NCBI GenBank assembly: GCA_005239475.1
Contig: SPAX01000003.1
Location: forward strand, 1 to 33,060
From: Nitrospira sp.
GTDB taxonomy: Bacteria > Nitrospirota > Nitrospiria > Nitrospirales > Nitrospiraceae
DNA: 33,060 bases
Direction: 5' to 3'
Shown: positions 8,562-15,373 of the stretch, piece after piece
Numbering within the stretch: the first letter of the stretch is position 1
Layout of the letters: every line of letters begins with the position of its first letter
Notes under the pieces: model-generated
The model's input: only the letters and a program-made list of their open reading frames with translations
Databases searched by the model: none
What the model was told of the DNA's origin: nothing
Program-made: the position numbers and the translations under genes

Positions 8562-8713
8562 GTGGGAGGAGCTTAACGCCCCGAGGGAATATGGTTCATC
8601 AGGGGGTCGAGCGTAGGGATGGTGTGCAAGCCCAGCTTGACTGGGAAGCCTAAAGTCCCGCCAAGATCCCCGCCGTACCTATGCTGTCCTCGGTAGGTGC
8701 GCGCTCCTCCCAC
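8562..8713 (+). ncRNA. ssrS: 6S RNA (regulator of RNA polymerase holoenzyme)
   Basis: The segment folds into the characteristic long 6S rod. The two ends pair perfectly over 11 bp (GTGGGAGGAGC at 8562-8572 with GCTCCTCCCAC at 8703-8713). A second closing helix pairs CCGAGG at 8581-8586 with CCTCGG at 8688-8693. A helix of GGGGGTC with GATCCCC precedes the terminal part, and the tip is the hairpin CCCAG-cttga-CTGGG at 8631-8645. The block GGGAAGCCTAAA matches the conserved GAGAAGCCTTAAA region of E. coli 6S RNA, and preceding bases are also similar. 6S RNA mimics an open promoter and sequesters the vegetative holoenzyme in stationary phase. The exact ends are approximate. No protein-coding reading is needed to explain the segment. 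Confidence 0.88.
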
Positions 8714-8850
8714 CCTAATCATCTGTTCATTCCCGTTGGCAGCTTCTCCATCTCACCACCGCGTCATGGTCTGCTTCTCTCCATACGCTGCCGGCAAGAA
8801 GTACGCGTTGCTGTTTCACTTGCAAGGGATGGCGGTGAGGGTGTGATGAT

Positions 8851-9028
8851 CTACTCAATCTGACTACGAAGCCGCCCGGTTTCGTCGCGGGAGATTAAGA
8901 CGCATCCATCCTGCATCGAGTTCGGGATGCTCCTTAAGATGCTCCAGGAGGCCAAGAGCCAGACCCTTTCGAGTTTTTCCGAACGATTTCTTCCGGATGA
9001 CGCCTGCTTTCGCAGATGAGATTTGCAA
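8851..9028 (-). pseudogene. Possible frameshifted small gene
   Basis: On the minus strand a frame running from about 9028 to its stop at 8864 encodes a protein-like stretch (KKSFGKTRKGLALG, LLEHLKEHPELDAG) that degenerates after a tandem GGATGGAT. The overlapping frame that stops at 8851 then continues sensibly (CVLISRDETGRLRSQIE). Deleting one GGAT unit joins them into about 57 residues. I read this tentatively as a small gene broken by a 4-bp duplication, or as a phase-variable one. No good start codon or ribosome-binding site is visible; a TTG at 9028 is the nearest option. Function is unknown, and the reading could be chance. Apart from this I see nothing certain between the 6S RNA and 9188. 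Confidence 0.3.
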
Positions 9029-9187
9029 GGTAGCGAGGGTATTGCCAAAGGCGAAGCCTATGGAAACAGGAGGGGCGATTGCCGAAACGTACGATCACAC
9101 CAATTCTCAAGCGACGAAAATTATGGCAGCGTGACCCTGAACGGTGCGAACTCAAGCGTAACGTCGGGATTAAACGGAAAGAGAAAC

Positions 9188-9373
9188 ATGGCCCGCTCGA
9201 AAGAGCTCCTCAACTTTTCAGTGGGTCTAGAAACCGGCTTGCAAGCGGAAGTCAGGCGGATGCTCACGAGCGGACTCAAGTGCGAACTGGAGGCCCTGGC
9301 CGACAAAGACTTCCAGTACCTCACAGAAAAATATCTTCTACGGAAACTGAAAGAGAAGGACTGGCTGGACTAG
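9188..9373 (+). CDS. Small hypothetical protein (61 residues)
   Basis: I do not recognise this gene. The ATG at 9188 follows GGAAAGAG at normal spacing. The 61-residue product is soluble, charged and predicted mostly helical (ELLNFSVGLETGLQAEVRR, ALADKDFQYLTEKYLLRK), with one cysteine. The frame is open further upstream to 9023, but that part lacks protein character and is probably leader. The gene ends 40 nt before the convergent stop of the small membrane protein gene at 9413. Its amino-acid pattern looks genuinely coding, but no function can be proposed. Confidence 0.55.
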   Translation: MARSKELLNFSVGLETGLQAEVRRMLTSGLKCELEALADKDFQYLTEKYLLRKLKEKDWLD

Positions 9374-9412
9374 GCAGGCCCACTTTCTTCCATCGTATCC
9401 TTGCGGCAGTAT

Positions 9413-9637
9413 TTAGTTCTCTGGCAACAGCAGATAGAGTCCGACCACAATGATCGGCGCCGCCACATACATGGCCTTCTTGCCGAAGCTATCGTAGACG
9501 CCATAGATCAAGATCGCGGCCATGAAGGTGAAGTAGAGCTGTCCGATTCCCCGATACCCGGCACTATGTTCCACCGCCAGGGCGAGCGTGGGCGATCCCA
9601 GGGTCAGTATGGCCGAAAGGGCTGCCAGTCGTTTCAT
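9413..9637 (-). CDS. Small membrane protein of unknown function
   Basis: The 74-residue product has a clear N-terminal hydrophobic signal-like segment (AALSAILTLGSPTLALAVE). Two further hydrophobic stretches follow, at about 33-50 (LYFTFMAAILIYGVYDS) and 54-72 (AMYVAAPIIVVGLYLLLP). The ATG at 9637 is preceded by an excellent GAAGGAGA, so translation is likely. It appears to be a single-gene unit facing the small gene at 9188. I do not recognise a family. A small inner-membrane protein with a cleaved or retained signal is the most that can be said. Confidence 0.65.
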   Translation of the reverse strand: MKRLAALSAILTLGSPTLALAVEHSAGYRGIGQLYFTFMAAILIYGVYDSFGKKAMYVAAPIIVVGLYLLLPEN

Positions 9638-9967
9638 TTCAGTCTCCTTCTCGATGATGTTAAGGCCCCTGACGTCATGTCGATGGTGGCTCCTGCTGCA
9701 CAGACAATAACGTCCTCATGGCGAAGGAACCAAGAGGGCGTAACTCTGTCCCCAAACGATTCTGCGTGGTTGGATTGGCAAAGGCAACATGGGATCACAG
9801 TACACATCGCTGCTTCACGATTTGTAGTTTGCCATTTTGCGCCTTTTACCGTGAAAAATCAAACTGACGCCATGATGGAATTACACGCCCAGCAGCCTGC
9901 GGAAAACCTATGTGGGCACGCCGGGATTTGATGGGCTCGTATGTCTGGGACAGTAGGAGTATACCCC
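9638..9967. other. Intergenic region without a recognised gene
   Basis: I find no convincing gene in this stretch. A plus-strand frame crossing it begins antisense to the small membrane protein gene and lacks protein-like composition. The segment should hold the promoter of the minus-strand gene at 9637, but I could not pick out clear -35 and -10 boxes. The bases GGGGACAGAGTTACGCC (minus strand, near 9750) resemble ends of REP-type repeats by eye, but there is no second copy in the window. Confidence 0.4.
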
Positions 9968-10163
9968 GCAGGATGCTCAAAAAGGCCGTACAGCAATCCG
10001 TGAGACGTCATACGTGAAACGATTCGGAGTAAGCGCACTCGGCAGTCCTACGTTTCACCTTTCGCGGTTCGTGAGAGCGATGCGAGAACGCCGCCTGGTG
10101 AAAGGCGCGTCTCGGCGCGCGGGGTTGGGCGGGTGAAAAAAAAGCGACTTTTTCAGCATACTG
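9968..10163. repeat. Interspersed terminal-inverted-repeat element, copy 2 (about 196 bp)
   Basis: The left end GCAGGATGCTCAAAAAGGCC is identical over 20 nt to one end of the element at 3589-3714 (reverse strand). The right end GACTTTTTCAGCAT matches the other end. The shared core GATGCGAGAACGC lies at about 10079-10091. The interior differs: a nested inverted repeat (GTGAAACG near 10014 and CGTTTCAC near 10051) and a GC-rich segment ending in eight A residues are unique to this copy. The element lies immediately downstream of the argJ stop codon. It is non-coding and probably non-autonomous. Confidence 0.7.
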
Positions 10164-11387
10164 TTACGATCGATAGCTTGCATTAATGCGGACATAGTCA
10201 AACGACAGGTCGGTCGTCCACATATGGGCCCGGTGACGACCTTGCCCAAGCCCCACGGAGATCGTAAATTCTTTCTGACGAAAGACCTTTGCGATTCGGC
10301 GTTCAGCCACGAGTCCGAGTCCAATTCCTCGCTGTACCATTGGGACCCCTCCAAACCACACGTTCAGCTTCGAGGGGGTAATTGGGACTCCGGCTCGTCC
10401 GATCGCGGCCATGACACGACCCCAATTGGCATCCTCGCCGAACAGGGCGGTCTTGACCAAGTTCGAGGTCGCTATGGTTTGGGCCACCTGCCGTGCCTGC
10501 GCCACGGTGGCTGCTCCGGTCACCTCAATGTTCACTACCTTGGTGACACCCTCCCCGTCGCGACAAATGGCCAGCGCGAGTGCCTGGCAGGCTTCTGTCA
10601 GGAGCAGCAGGAACCGACGGAAGGCAACCGTACCTTCTTTGATTGTGCGGTTCTCAGCCAGGCCGTTCGCCAAACACAGGACGGTATCGTTGGTACTCGT
10701 GTCCCCATCCACTGAAATGCAATTAAACGACTCATTGACCGCCAGGCTGAGCGCCTGTTGGAGAGCATTCCTCGTGATCGAGGCATCCGTAGTTAAATAA
10801 GCCAGCATCGTAGCCATGTTGGGATGGATCATTCCAGAGCCCTTGGCCATCCCGCCAATGGTAATCAAGCGACCGCCGATGGTGTCCTGAAGGGCGATGG
10901 ATTTCGGGCGGATGTCGGTCGTCATGATCGCCCGAGCGGCATCGAGGCCTCCACGGTCGCTGAGCTGAGTGAGCAGCTGCGGTATTCCCTTGATGATTCG
11001 ATCGACCGGTAACACGCGACCGATCACACCGGTGGACCCGATGAAGACGTGGTGTGAGGGGATACTCATGTGTCGTGCGACCACCGTGGCGGTTTTTTTT
11101 GCGGCCGCTAATCCCTTGGCGCCAGTACAGGCGTTCGCGTTACCACTGTTGACGAGAATGGCCCGTCCGATTCCCTGCCGCAGGTGTAGGCGATCAACGA
11201 TGACCGGTGCCGCGACCACCTGATTTTGTGTGAAAACCCCGGCGATGGGACCGCTCTGTTCTGAGGCGACGAGCGCGAGATCGAGCAGGCCTGGCTTCTT
11301 GATGCCGCAATGTATGCCGGCTGCGCGGAACCCCTGCGGTGCGGTGATCCCGCGGCGTGGAGATGTTGTCGGTGTTTTCCTGGTCAT
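10164..11387 (-). CDS. argJ: Bifunctional glutamate N-acetyltransferase / ornithine acetyltransferase
   Basis: ArgJ transfers the acetyl group from N-acetylornithine to glutamate in the cyclic arginine pathway; many members also use acetyl-CoA to make N-acetylglutamate. The 407-residue product is of normal length. The conserved NSGNANACTG segment (80-89) is present. So is the self-cleavage region KGSGMIHPNMATML (182-195), where Thr193 becomes the N-terminal nucleophile of the beta chain. The C-terminus ends in a typical YVRINASYRS. The start is ATG at 11387 with only a weak ribosome-binding site, 32 nt after argC. Its stop codon TAA lies at the very edge of the repeat element at 9968-10163. 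Whether it is mono- or bifunctional cannot be told from sequence alone. Confidence 0.96.
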   Translation of the reverse strand: MTRKTPTTSPRRGITAPQGFRAAGIHCGIKKPGLLDLALVASEQSGPIAGVFTQNQVVAAPVIVDRLHLRQGIGRAILVNSGNANACTGAKGLAAAKKTATVVARHMSIPSHHVFIGSTGVIGRVLPVDRIIKGIPQLLTQLSDRGGLDAARAIMTTDIRPKSIALQDTIGGRLITIGGMAKGSGMIHPNMATMLAYLTTDASITRNALQQALSLAVNESFNCISVDGDTSTNDTVLCLANGLAENRTIKEGTVAFRRFLLLLTEACQALALAICRDGEGVTKVVNIEVTGAATVAQARQVAQTIATSNLVKTALFGEDANWGRVMAAIGRAGVPITPSKLNVWFGGVPMVQRGIGLGLVAERRIAKVFRQKEFTISVGLGQGRHRAHMWTTDLSFDYVRINASYRS

Positions 11388-11419
11388 GCTCGTGAAAGAG
11401 ACGTCCTGCTCAATGTGGA

Positions 11420-12493
11420 TTAGGGATAGGCAGCGGGAGCCGTCAAACCCGTCTCCTCAGGGAGGCCCAGCATGAGGTTCATAGCCTGAATGGCCTGGCC
11501 TGCGGCGCCTTTCACAAGATTATCCAGCGCGGCCACTGTAATGACCGATCCTGCACGGGGGTCCAGGTAGACCCCGATGTCGCAATAGTTGGAGCCTTTG
11601 ATATAGCGCGGATTCGGCACGATGTCTTCCTGGACTCTGACGAATCGCTCACCTTTGTAAAAGGCTCGATACAGCGCGCGCAGGTCTGGCAGCGCCATCG
11701 GACTCTTCAATCGGCAGTAGGCGGTGCTCAAGATACCTCGGTTCATCGGTACGAGGTGCGGAGTGAATGTCACGATAGGCTGTGCAGCAATCGCTCCCGA
11801 TGGCGGTGATGCACGTCGAAGCAACCCACCCAGTTCTTGTTCGATCTCAGGGGTGTGGCGGTGCTGTCCGATCTTGTAGGGCTCTATGGATTCATGGGCT
11901 TCCGGAAAATGGTAGGGGAGAGCCGGGCTTCGCCCCGCGCCGGAAATGCCGGATTTCGCATCGATGACTACGGTGTGTGGTTGTACGAGATCCTGGGCGA
12001 ACAGCGGGGCCAACTGCAGAATGGCCGCAGTCGGGTAACAGCCAGGCGACGCAACCAACGTTGCCTTGACGATGGCGGCACGATGCAATTCCGGAAGTCC
12101 GTAGACCGCGTCCTTCAGCAAGTCTTGGTAGGTATGCGGCGTCCGATACCACTGTTCATACACGGCTGGATCTTTGAGCCGATAATCGGCACTGAGGTCC
12201 ACTACCAGTTTGCCGGTTTGGAGGCAGGCGGAAACCGGCGCCAATGATTTGGTATGGGGAAGGGCCAAGAATACCGCATCGGCCTGTTCCGCTAAGGCTT
12301 CGGGTGAGAGCGCTTGAAACGAGAGAGACACGAGGCCGGCCAGACTGGGGAAGACCGCTGCCACAGGAGTCCCCGCAGATTTCTCCGATGTAACGGCGTG
12401 GAGCTCAAAATACGGGTGGAGGGCTGCCAGGCGAACGAGCTCCGCCCCGGCATATCCACTGGCCCCTGCGATTGCCACGCGTATTTTTTTCAT
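11420..12493 (-). CDS. argC: N-acetyl-gamma-glutamyl-phosphate reductase
   Basis: ArgC reduces N-acetylglutamyl phosphate to the semialdehyde with NADPH, the third step of arginine synthesis. The dinucleotide-binding start VAIAGASGYAGAEL and the catalytic cysteine in VASPGCYPTA (about residue 152) are clear, and the total length of 357 residues is usual. An additional ATG lies two codons upstream at 12499; neither has a strong ribosome-binding site, and I prefer 12493 because spacing to the purine-rich GCGGG is better. It is followed by argJ with a 32-nt gap. The upstream gap to rpsI is almost entirely filled by a terminator hairpin, so argCJ must have a promoter very close by or depend on read-through. 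Confidence 0.95.
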   Translation of the reverse strand: MKKIRVAIAGASGYAGAELVRLAALHPYFELHAVTSEKSAGTPVAAVFPSLAGLVSLSFQALSPEALAEQADAVFLALPHTKSLAPVSACLQTGKLVVDLSADYRLKDPAVYEQWYRTPHTYQDLLKDAVYGLPELHRAAIVKATLVASPGCYPTAAILQLAPLFAQDLVQPHTVVIDAKSGISGAGRSPALPYHFPEAHESIEPYKIGQHRHTPEIEQELGGLLRRASPPSGAIAAQPIVTFTPHLVPMNRGILSTAYCRLKSPMALPDLRALYRAFYKGERFVRVQEDIVPNPRYIKGSNYCDIGVYLDPRAGSVITVAALDNLVKGAAGQAIQAMNLMLGLPEETGLTAPAAYP

Positions 12494-12512
12494 CTGCATT
12501 ACCCGCTGCAGA

Positions 12513-12565
12513 CCACAGACACAAAAAAAGGGAAGGCCTGGAGCCTTCCCTTTTTTTGACTGTGG
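12513..12565 (-). terminator. Rho-independent terminator after rpsI
   Basis: An 8-bp GC-rich stem (GGGAAGGC at 12530-12537 with GCCTTCCC at 12543-12550, loop of 5 nt) is flanked by seven A and seven T residues that extend the stem and supply the U-tract on either strand. A further CCACAG / CTGTGG pairing lies outside. It begins 9 nt after the rpsI stop codon, and is symmetric enough to work in both directions. Confidence 0.9.
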
Positions 12566-12574
12566 CTCCGATGT

Positions 12575-12967
12575 TTATCGCTTTGAGTACTGGAACCGCT
12601 TTCGCGCACCCTTCTGTCCATACTTTTTCCGCTCTTTAACGCGCGAGTCGCGTGTCAGTAAGCCTTCCTTCTTCAAGGGCGTACGGAGGGGCTGATTGAG
12701 TTCCACCAACGCGCGTGCGATCGCATGACGCAGGGCGCCGGCTTGTCCAACCTGTCCACCGCCATGTACCGTCGCCTTGATCGAGTACTGTCCGACGACC
12801 CCGCCAATTTCGAGCGGGAATTGAATGATCTGCCGCAGAGTCAGTCGTGGGAAGGCCTGCTCGATCGGTTGATCGTTGATTGTAATGTCGCCCGCCCTCC
12901 CGGTGACCCAGGCTCTGGCAATTGCGCACTTTCGTCGTCCGGTTGCATATTGAGTTACTACTGCCAT
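12575..12967 (-). CDS. rpsI: 30S ribosomal protein S9
   Basis: S9 binds the 16S rRNA head, and its C-terminal tail reaches the P-site tRNA. The 130-residue product has the standard start (VTQYATGRRKCAIARAW), the conserved GGGQVGQAGALRHAIARAL segment, and the characteristic basic tail KYGQKGARKRFQYSKR. AAGGAG lies about 11 nt before the ATG. It follows rplM after 34 nt in the usual rplM-rpsI pair and is followed by a strong terminator. Confidence 0.98.
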   Translation of the reverse strand: MAVVTQYATGRRKCAIARAWVTGRAGDITINDQPIEQAFPRLTLRQIIQFPLEIGGVVGQYSIKATVHGGGQVGQAGALRHAIARALVELNQPLRTPLKKEGLLTRDSRVKERKKYGQKGARKRFQYSKR

Positions 12968-13001
12968 GCTACAACGTCTCCTTGTTCGCTTGCGGTGATG
13001 A

Positions 13002-13430
13002 TTACAGGGTAATAGGTTCCGGTCCTTGAGCCTGATGCGGATGAGTGGGCCCGACGTAGACGCGGAGTTTCTTTGCCATATGGTTTCCTAGTGGGTTCTT
13101 GGGAAGCATACCTTCGATCGCTTTGGTCAAGAGTACTGTCGGATCTTTTCGGAAGACATGCTGCGCCGTCGCGGTCTTGAGTCCGCCCGGAAAGCCGCTG
13201 TGATGGCGATAGAGTTTCGTGGTCATTTTGTTACCGGTCAAATGAATCTTCTCCGCATTCACGATCACAACATGGTCGCCCATGTCCACATGGGGGGTAA
13301 AGGTTGGCCGGTGTTTGCCGCGCAACATCCCGGCAACGCGGGCGGCCAATCGGCCCAGCGTTTGCCCCTCCGCATTCACGAGGTACCACTTTTCCTGCAC
13401 GTCCAAGGGCTTTTGCATGTATGTCAACAT
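13002..13430 (-). CDS. rplM: 50S ribosomal protein L13
   Basis: L13 is an early assembly protein of the large subunit. From the ATG at 13430 the product has 142 residues, exactly the usual length, with family features such as [31 protein letters not shown] and GMLPKNPLG. The open frame extends a further 50 codons upstream into the end of the bifunctional-nuclease gene, but that part is not L13-like. A purine-rich GGGAAAGAA precedes the chosen start. It is cotranscribed with rpsI, and probably with the two bifunctional-nuclease-domain genes upstream. Confidence 0.97.
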   Translation of the reverse strand: MLTYMQKPLDVQEKWYLVNAEGQTLGRLAARVAGMLRGKHRPTFTPHVDMGDHVVIVNAEKIHLTGNKMTTKLYRHHSGFPGGLKTATAQHVFRKDPTVLLTKAIEGMLPKNPLGNHMAKKLRVYVGPTHPHQAQGPEPITL

Positions 13431-13462
13431 CGTTCTTTCCCGCTCCTTCGCTATCGAGTGAA

Positions 13463-13960
13463 TCAAGTTTCCTGTACTTCCGGTGTGCCGATATCTTTCG
13501 ACTCTAGTTTTGCCAGCCAGGCGTCGAGATTCGTTGTGCTCCGTCGTTTCAACACATCTTGGGTAATGTAGATCGGGCAAGGAGCCCGGAGGGCCAACGA
13601 GATGGCATCGCTGGGCCGGGCATCGATTGTCCGCTCCACGCCTTTGTTGGCGACATACACCATGGCGTAATAGGTGCTGCTCTTGACGTCCGCAATGACG
13701 ACGCGTTGGATCGTGATGTTCAAATGTTCGGCGAAACTCTTGATCAAGTCATGGCTCATTGGCCGTGGTGTGATCATGGTATCGAGCGCTAATTTAATGG
13801 CATTACCTTCCGCGGCCCCGACCCAAATCGGAAACGTATCGAGGGCACCGTCCTGTCGTGCCAGGACGACAATTCTAGTGTCGGTGTTGGCCTCCTCGAG
13901 GATGCGATCCACCCGGTATTCAACCAGGTCTCGTTCTTTGGGTACATCGACGGCGCTCAT
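13463..13960 (-). CDS. Bifunctional nuclease-domain (BFN, DUF151) protein
   Basis: The 165-residue product is a BFN-domain protein. Typical segments are [30 protein letters not shown] and [15 protein letters not shown]. In plants and a few bacteria this family has been reported to have nuclease activity; the role in most bacteria is uncertain. The ATG at 13960 is chosen. An upstream in-frame start at 14026 would overlap the previous gene and adds no domain residues. The previous gene, ending 17 nt upstream, is a paralogue with the same core, so this is a tandem duplication that has diverged. Its position just before rplM-rpsI suggests coexpression with ribosomal proteins. Confidence 0.85.
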   Translation of the reverse strand: MSAVDVPKERDLVEYRVDRILEEANTDTRIVVLARQDGALDTFPIWVGAAEGNAIKLALDTMITPRPMSHDLIKSFAEHLNITIQRVVIADVKSSTYYAMVYVANKGVERTIDARPSDAISLALRAPCPIYITQDVLKRRSTTNLDAWLAKLESKDIGTPEVQET

Positions 13961-13977
13961 ACTTGCGTCTCGCTGAA

Positions 13978-14433
13978 TCAGGAGTCCAGTTTGCCGAAAT
14001 CTTCCGGTTTGAGATTCTCCAGCCACTGTTCGAGTTCTTCGGAGCTCTGTTTGGTGATGACCGAATCGTTTGCAAACACCGGCGCATTGCTCCGAAGCGC
14101 AAGTGCAATCGCATCGCTGGGTCTGGCATCGACGGTGTATTCTGAATCTTCGTACATCAAATGGATTTTTGCAAAATAGGTGTGCTCAGACAAGTCCGTA
14201 ATGACCACGCTGATGACTTTCGCGTTGTAAGCATCGAGGAGGGATTTCATGAAGTCGTGCGTCATCGGCCGGGGGGGCGTGACGTTTTCCAGTGACATAC
14301 TAATCGCACCTGCTTCTGACTTGCCGACCCAAATGGGGAGCATGTCGGAATGCTCTTCGTCACGTAGCACCACGATATACGCGTTATTGTAGGGGTCGAA
14401 CATCAACCCTTTTACCTGCATCTGTGTAATCAC
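13978..14433 (-). CDS. Bifunctional nuclease-domain (BFN, DUF151) protein, paralogue
   Basis: This 151-residue product has the same core as the next gene: LPIWVGKSEAGAISMSLE, TPPRPMTHDFMKSLL and [16 protein letters not shown]. The C-terminal tail is acidic (SEELEQWLENLKPEDFGK). I start it at GTG 14433, because an AAGGAG lies 10 nt upstream. The next in-frame ATG at 14421 would leave that site too far away. It is the first gene behind the promoter at 14514-14543 and therefore heads the unit that includes rplM and rpsI. Confidence 0.87.
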   Translation of the reverse strand: MITQMQVKGLMFDPYNNAYIVVLRDEEHSDMLPIWVGKSEAGAISMSLENVTPPRPMTHDFMKSLLDAYNAKVISVVITDLSEHTYFAKIHLMYEDSEYTVDARPSDAIALALRSNAPVFANDSVITKQSSEELEQWLENLKPEDFGKLDS

Positions 14434-14513
14434 AACAAACCGGCTCCTTCTCCTCAGCTAAAAAAGTCGCGAGGAAATGCTGATCACCCTGACAGATGGA
14501 TCAAGAAGTAACT

Positions 14514-14543
14514 AATGTAGCATTTCGGAAATCGGCCTGTCAA
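14514..14543 (-). promoter_or_regulatory. Promoter of the BFN-rplM-rpsI unit
   Basis: On the minus strand a perfect TTGACA (14543-14538) is followed after 18 nt by TACATT (14519-14514). Transcription would begin near 14507, giving a leader of about 75 nt before the GTG at 14433. No other comparable promoter is seen before rplM. Confidence 0.65.
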
Positions 14544-14636
14544 CGAAGCCTGCGAGATCGCTGAAGAAATTCACGGAAGGCTCTGGCGATCAATGGCCTA
14601 GCCGGGGACCCGCTTTCCGCCGCAAAACCGCCTGGC

Positions 14637-14915
14637 TTAGGCCGGTGGGCGATAGTTCTGATCCAGCTTTCCGGTATCAGTTTGTTCGCCAAGTTTAAGA
14701 AAGGCCTTCATCTGCTTCTTCACGAGTTCTCTGCCGCTCTCTTCGCCCAGGTTGACCTGATATTCGTTGATGACCATGACCCGCATGCCTTCCCACTTTT
14801 TCCAGCAGGGCTTGCAGACCTTGGCCTTGATCTCGGATTCAAGCCTCCCCATGAAGAGGGGATCCGTAATAGTTTCTCCGGCCTGTCCACATGTCACGCA
14901 CTGGACGTCTGCCAT
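14637..14915 (-). CDS. YggX-like (Fe(2+)-trafficking family) protein with two CxxC pairs
   Basis: The 92-residue product resembles YggX. The segment WKKWEGMRVMVINEYQVNL and the following amphipathic helix (ELVKKQMKAFLKL) align by eye with the YggX region around WAQWQHKQTMLINEKKLN. YggX proteins are linked to iron handling and protection of iron-sulfur enzymes from oxidative damage. Unlike E. coli YggX, this one has two CxxC pairs (CVTC at 6-9 and CKPC at 34-37), which look like a metal-binding ribbon. CAGGAGGAT lies 10 nt before the ATG at 14915. It appears to be a stand-alone gene. The family call is by pattern only, so moderate confidence. Confidence 0.65.
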   Translation of the reverse strand: MADVQCVTCGQAGETITDPLFMGRLESEIKAKVCKPCWKKWEGMRVMVINEYQVNLGEESGRELVKKQMKAFLKLGEQTDTGKLDQNYRPPA

Positions 14916-15002
14916 GGTGTGAGGATCCTCCTGAACATAAGTTAGGTGAGTGTGAGGCGGGATTGTAACACTGCGGGCGTGCTAAAAAAAGAGGGGAGCA
15001 GA

Positions 15003-15031
15003 TTGACCCGCACATGGCTTCGTGCTAAGAA
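15003..15031 (+). promoter_or_regulatory. Promoter of the tRNA-Leu gene
   Basis: TTGACC at 15003-15008 and TAAGAA at 15026-15031 are 17 nt apart and end 22 nt before the mature 5' end of the tRNA, a suitable distance for a short 5' leader. Confidence 0.55.
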
Positions 15032-15053
15032 GAATCGCCTTTTAAATGGATAC

Positions 15054-15140
15054 GCCCGGATGGCGGAACTGGCAGACGCGCCGGACTCAAAATCCGGTTC
15101 TCGTAAGAGAGTGGGAGTTCGACCCTCCCTCTGGGCACCA
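15054..15140 (+). tRNA. tRNA-Leu (anticodon CAA)
   Basis: A complete class II tRNA. The acceptor stem GCCCGGA pairs with TCTGGGC (one G-U). The D-arm contains GGCAGACGC. The anticodon stem CCGGA/TCCGG carries the loop CTCAAAA, giving anticodon CAA, which reads UUG. A long variable arm (TTCTCGTAAGAGA) is typical of leucine tRNAs. The T-arm GGGAG-TTCGACC-CTCCC is standard. The terminal CCA is encoded. Confidence 0.97.
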
Positions 15141-15244
15141 TCAGTCCACAGCGTGGTAACAGGATTGGCGTGGGGGCGTTGCCGGTTCTGGTGATGACCG
15201 GATTGCGCGTGAATCTGAATCAAATGAAACACGTCTATCCCCAG

Positions 15245-15273
15245 TTGACATGTCCGAATGGGCAGCCTATATT
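15245..15273 (+). promoter_or_regulatory. Near-consensus sigma70-type promoter
   Basis: A perfect TTGACA at 15245-15250 and TATATT at 15268-15273 are spaced by 17 nt. It is about 100 nt upstream of the exported-protein gene at 15374. It is one of the strongest-looking promoters in the window. Confidence 0.75.
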
Positions 15274-15373
15274 TTCATAATAGCGTGATGAAGAAGCTTC
15301 AAAATCATGATGTTGGATCCATTTTGGTGTCCGTCATTTCACTGCATCTCTAATTTTGGCAAGGAGGCGGCAC

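Noticed and set aside
8681-8863. 60-codon plus-strand frame overlapping the 6S RNA
   Set aside because: Its first part is explained by the RNA structure, it has no ribosome-binding site, and the protein looks random.
9017-9085. Possible cyclic-di-GMP (GEMM) riboswitch before the small gene at 9188
   Set aside because: Fragments such as GGTAGCGAGGGTATTGCC and GGGGCGATTGCCGAAACG recall the GEMM 3' part, and a PilZ gene is near. The conserved GACGCAAAGC segment and the right stem order are missing, and part of the region reads as protein on the other strand.
9401-9931. 176-codon plus-strand frame
   Set aside because: It begins antisense to the small membrane protein gene, which has a far better start and composition. 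The remainder is low-quality sequence.
13431-13580. 50-residue N-terminal extension of L13
   Set aside because: It overlaps the end of the BFN gene, is unlike L13, and the ATG at 13430 gives the exact family length.
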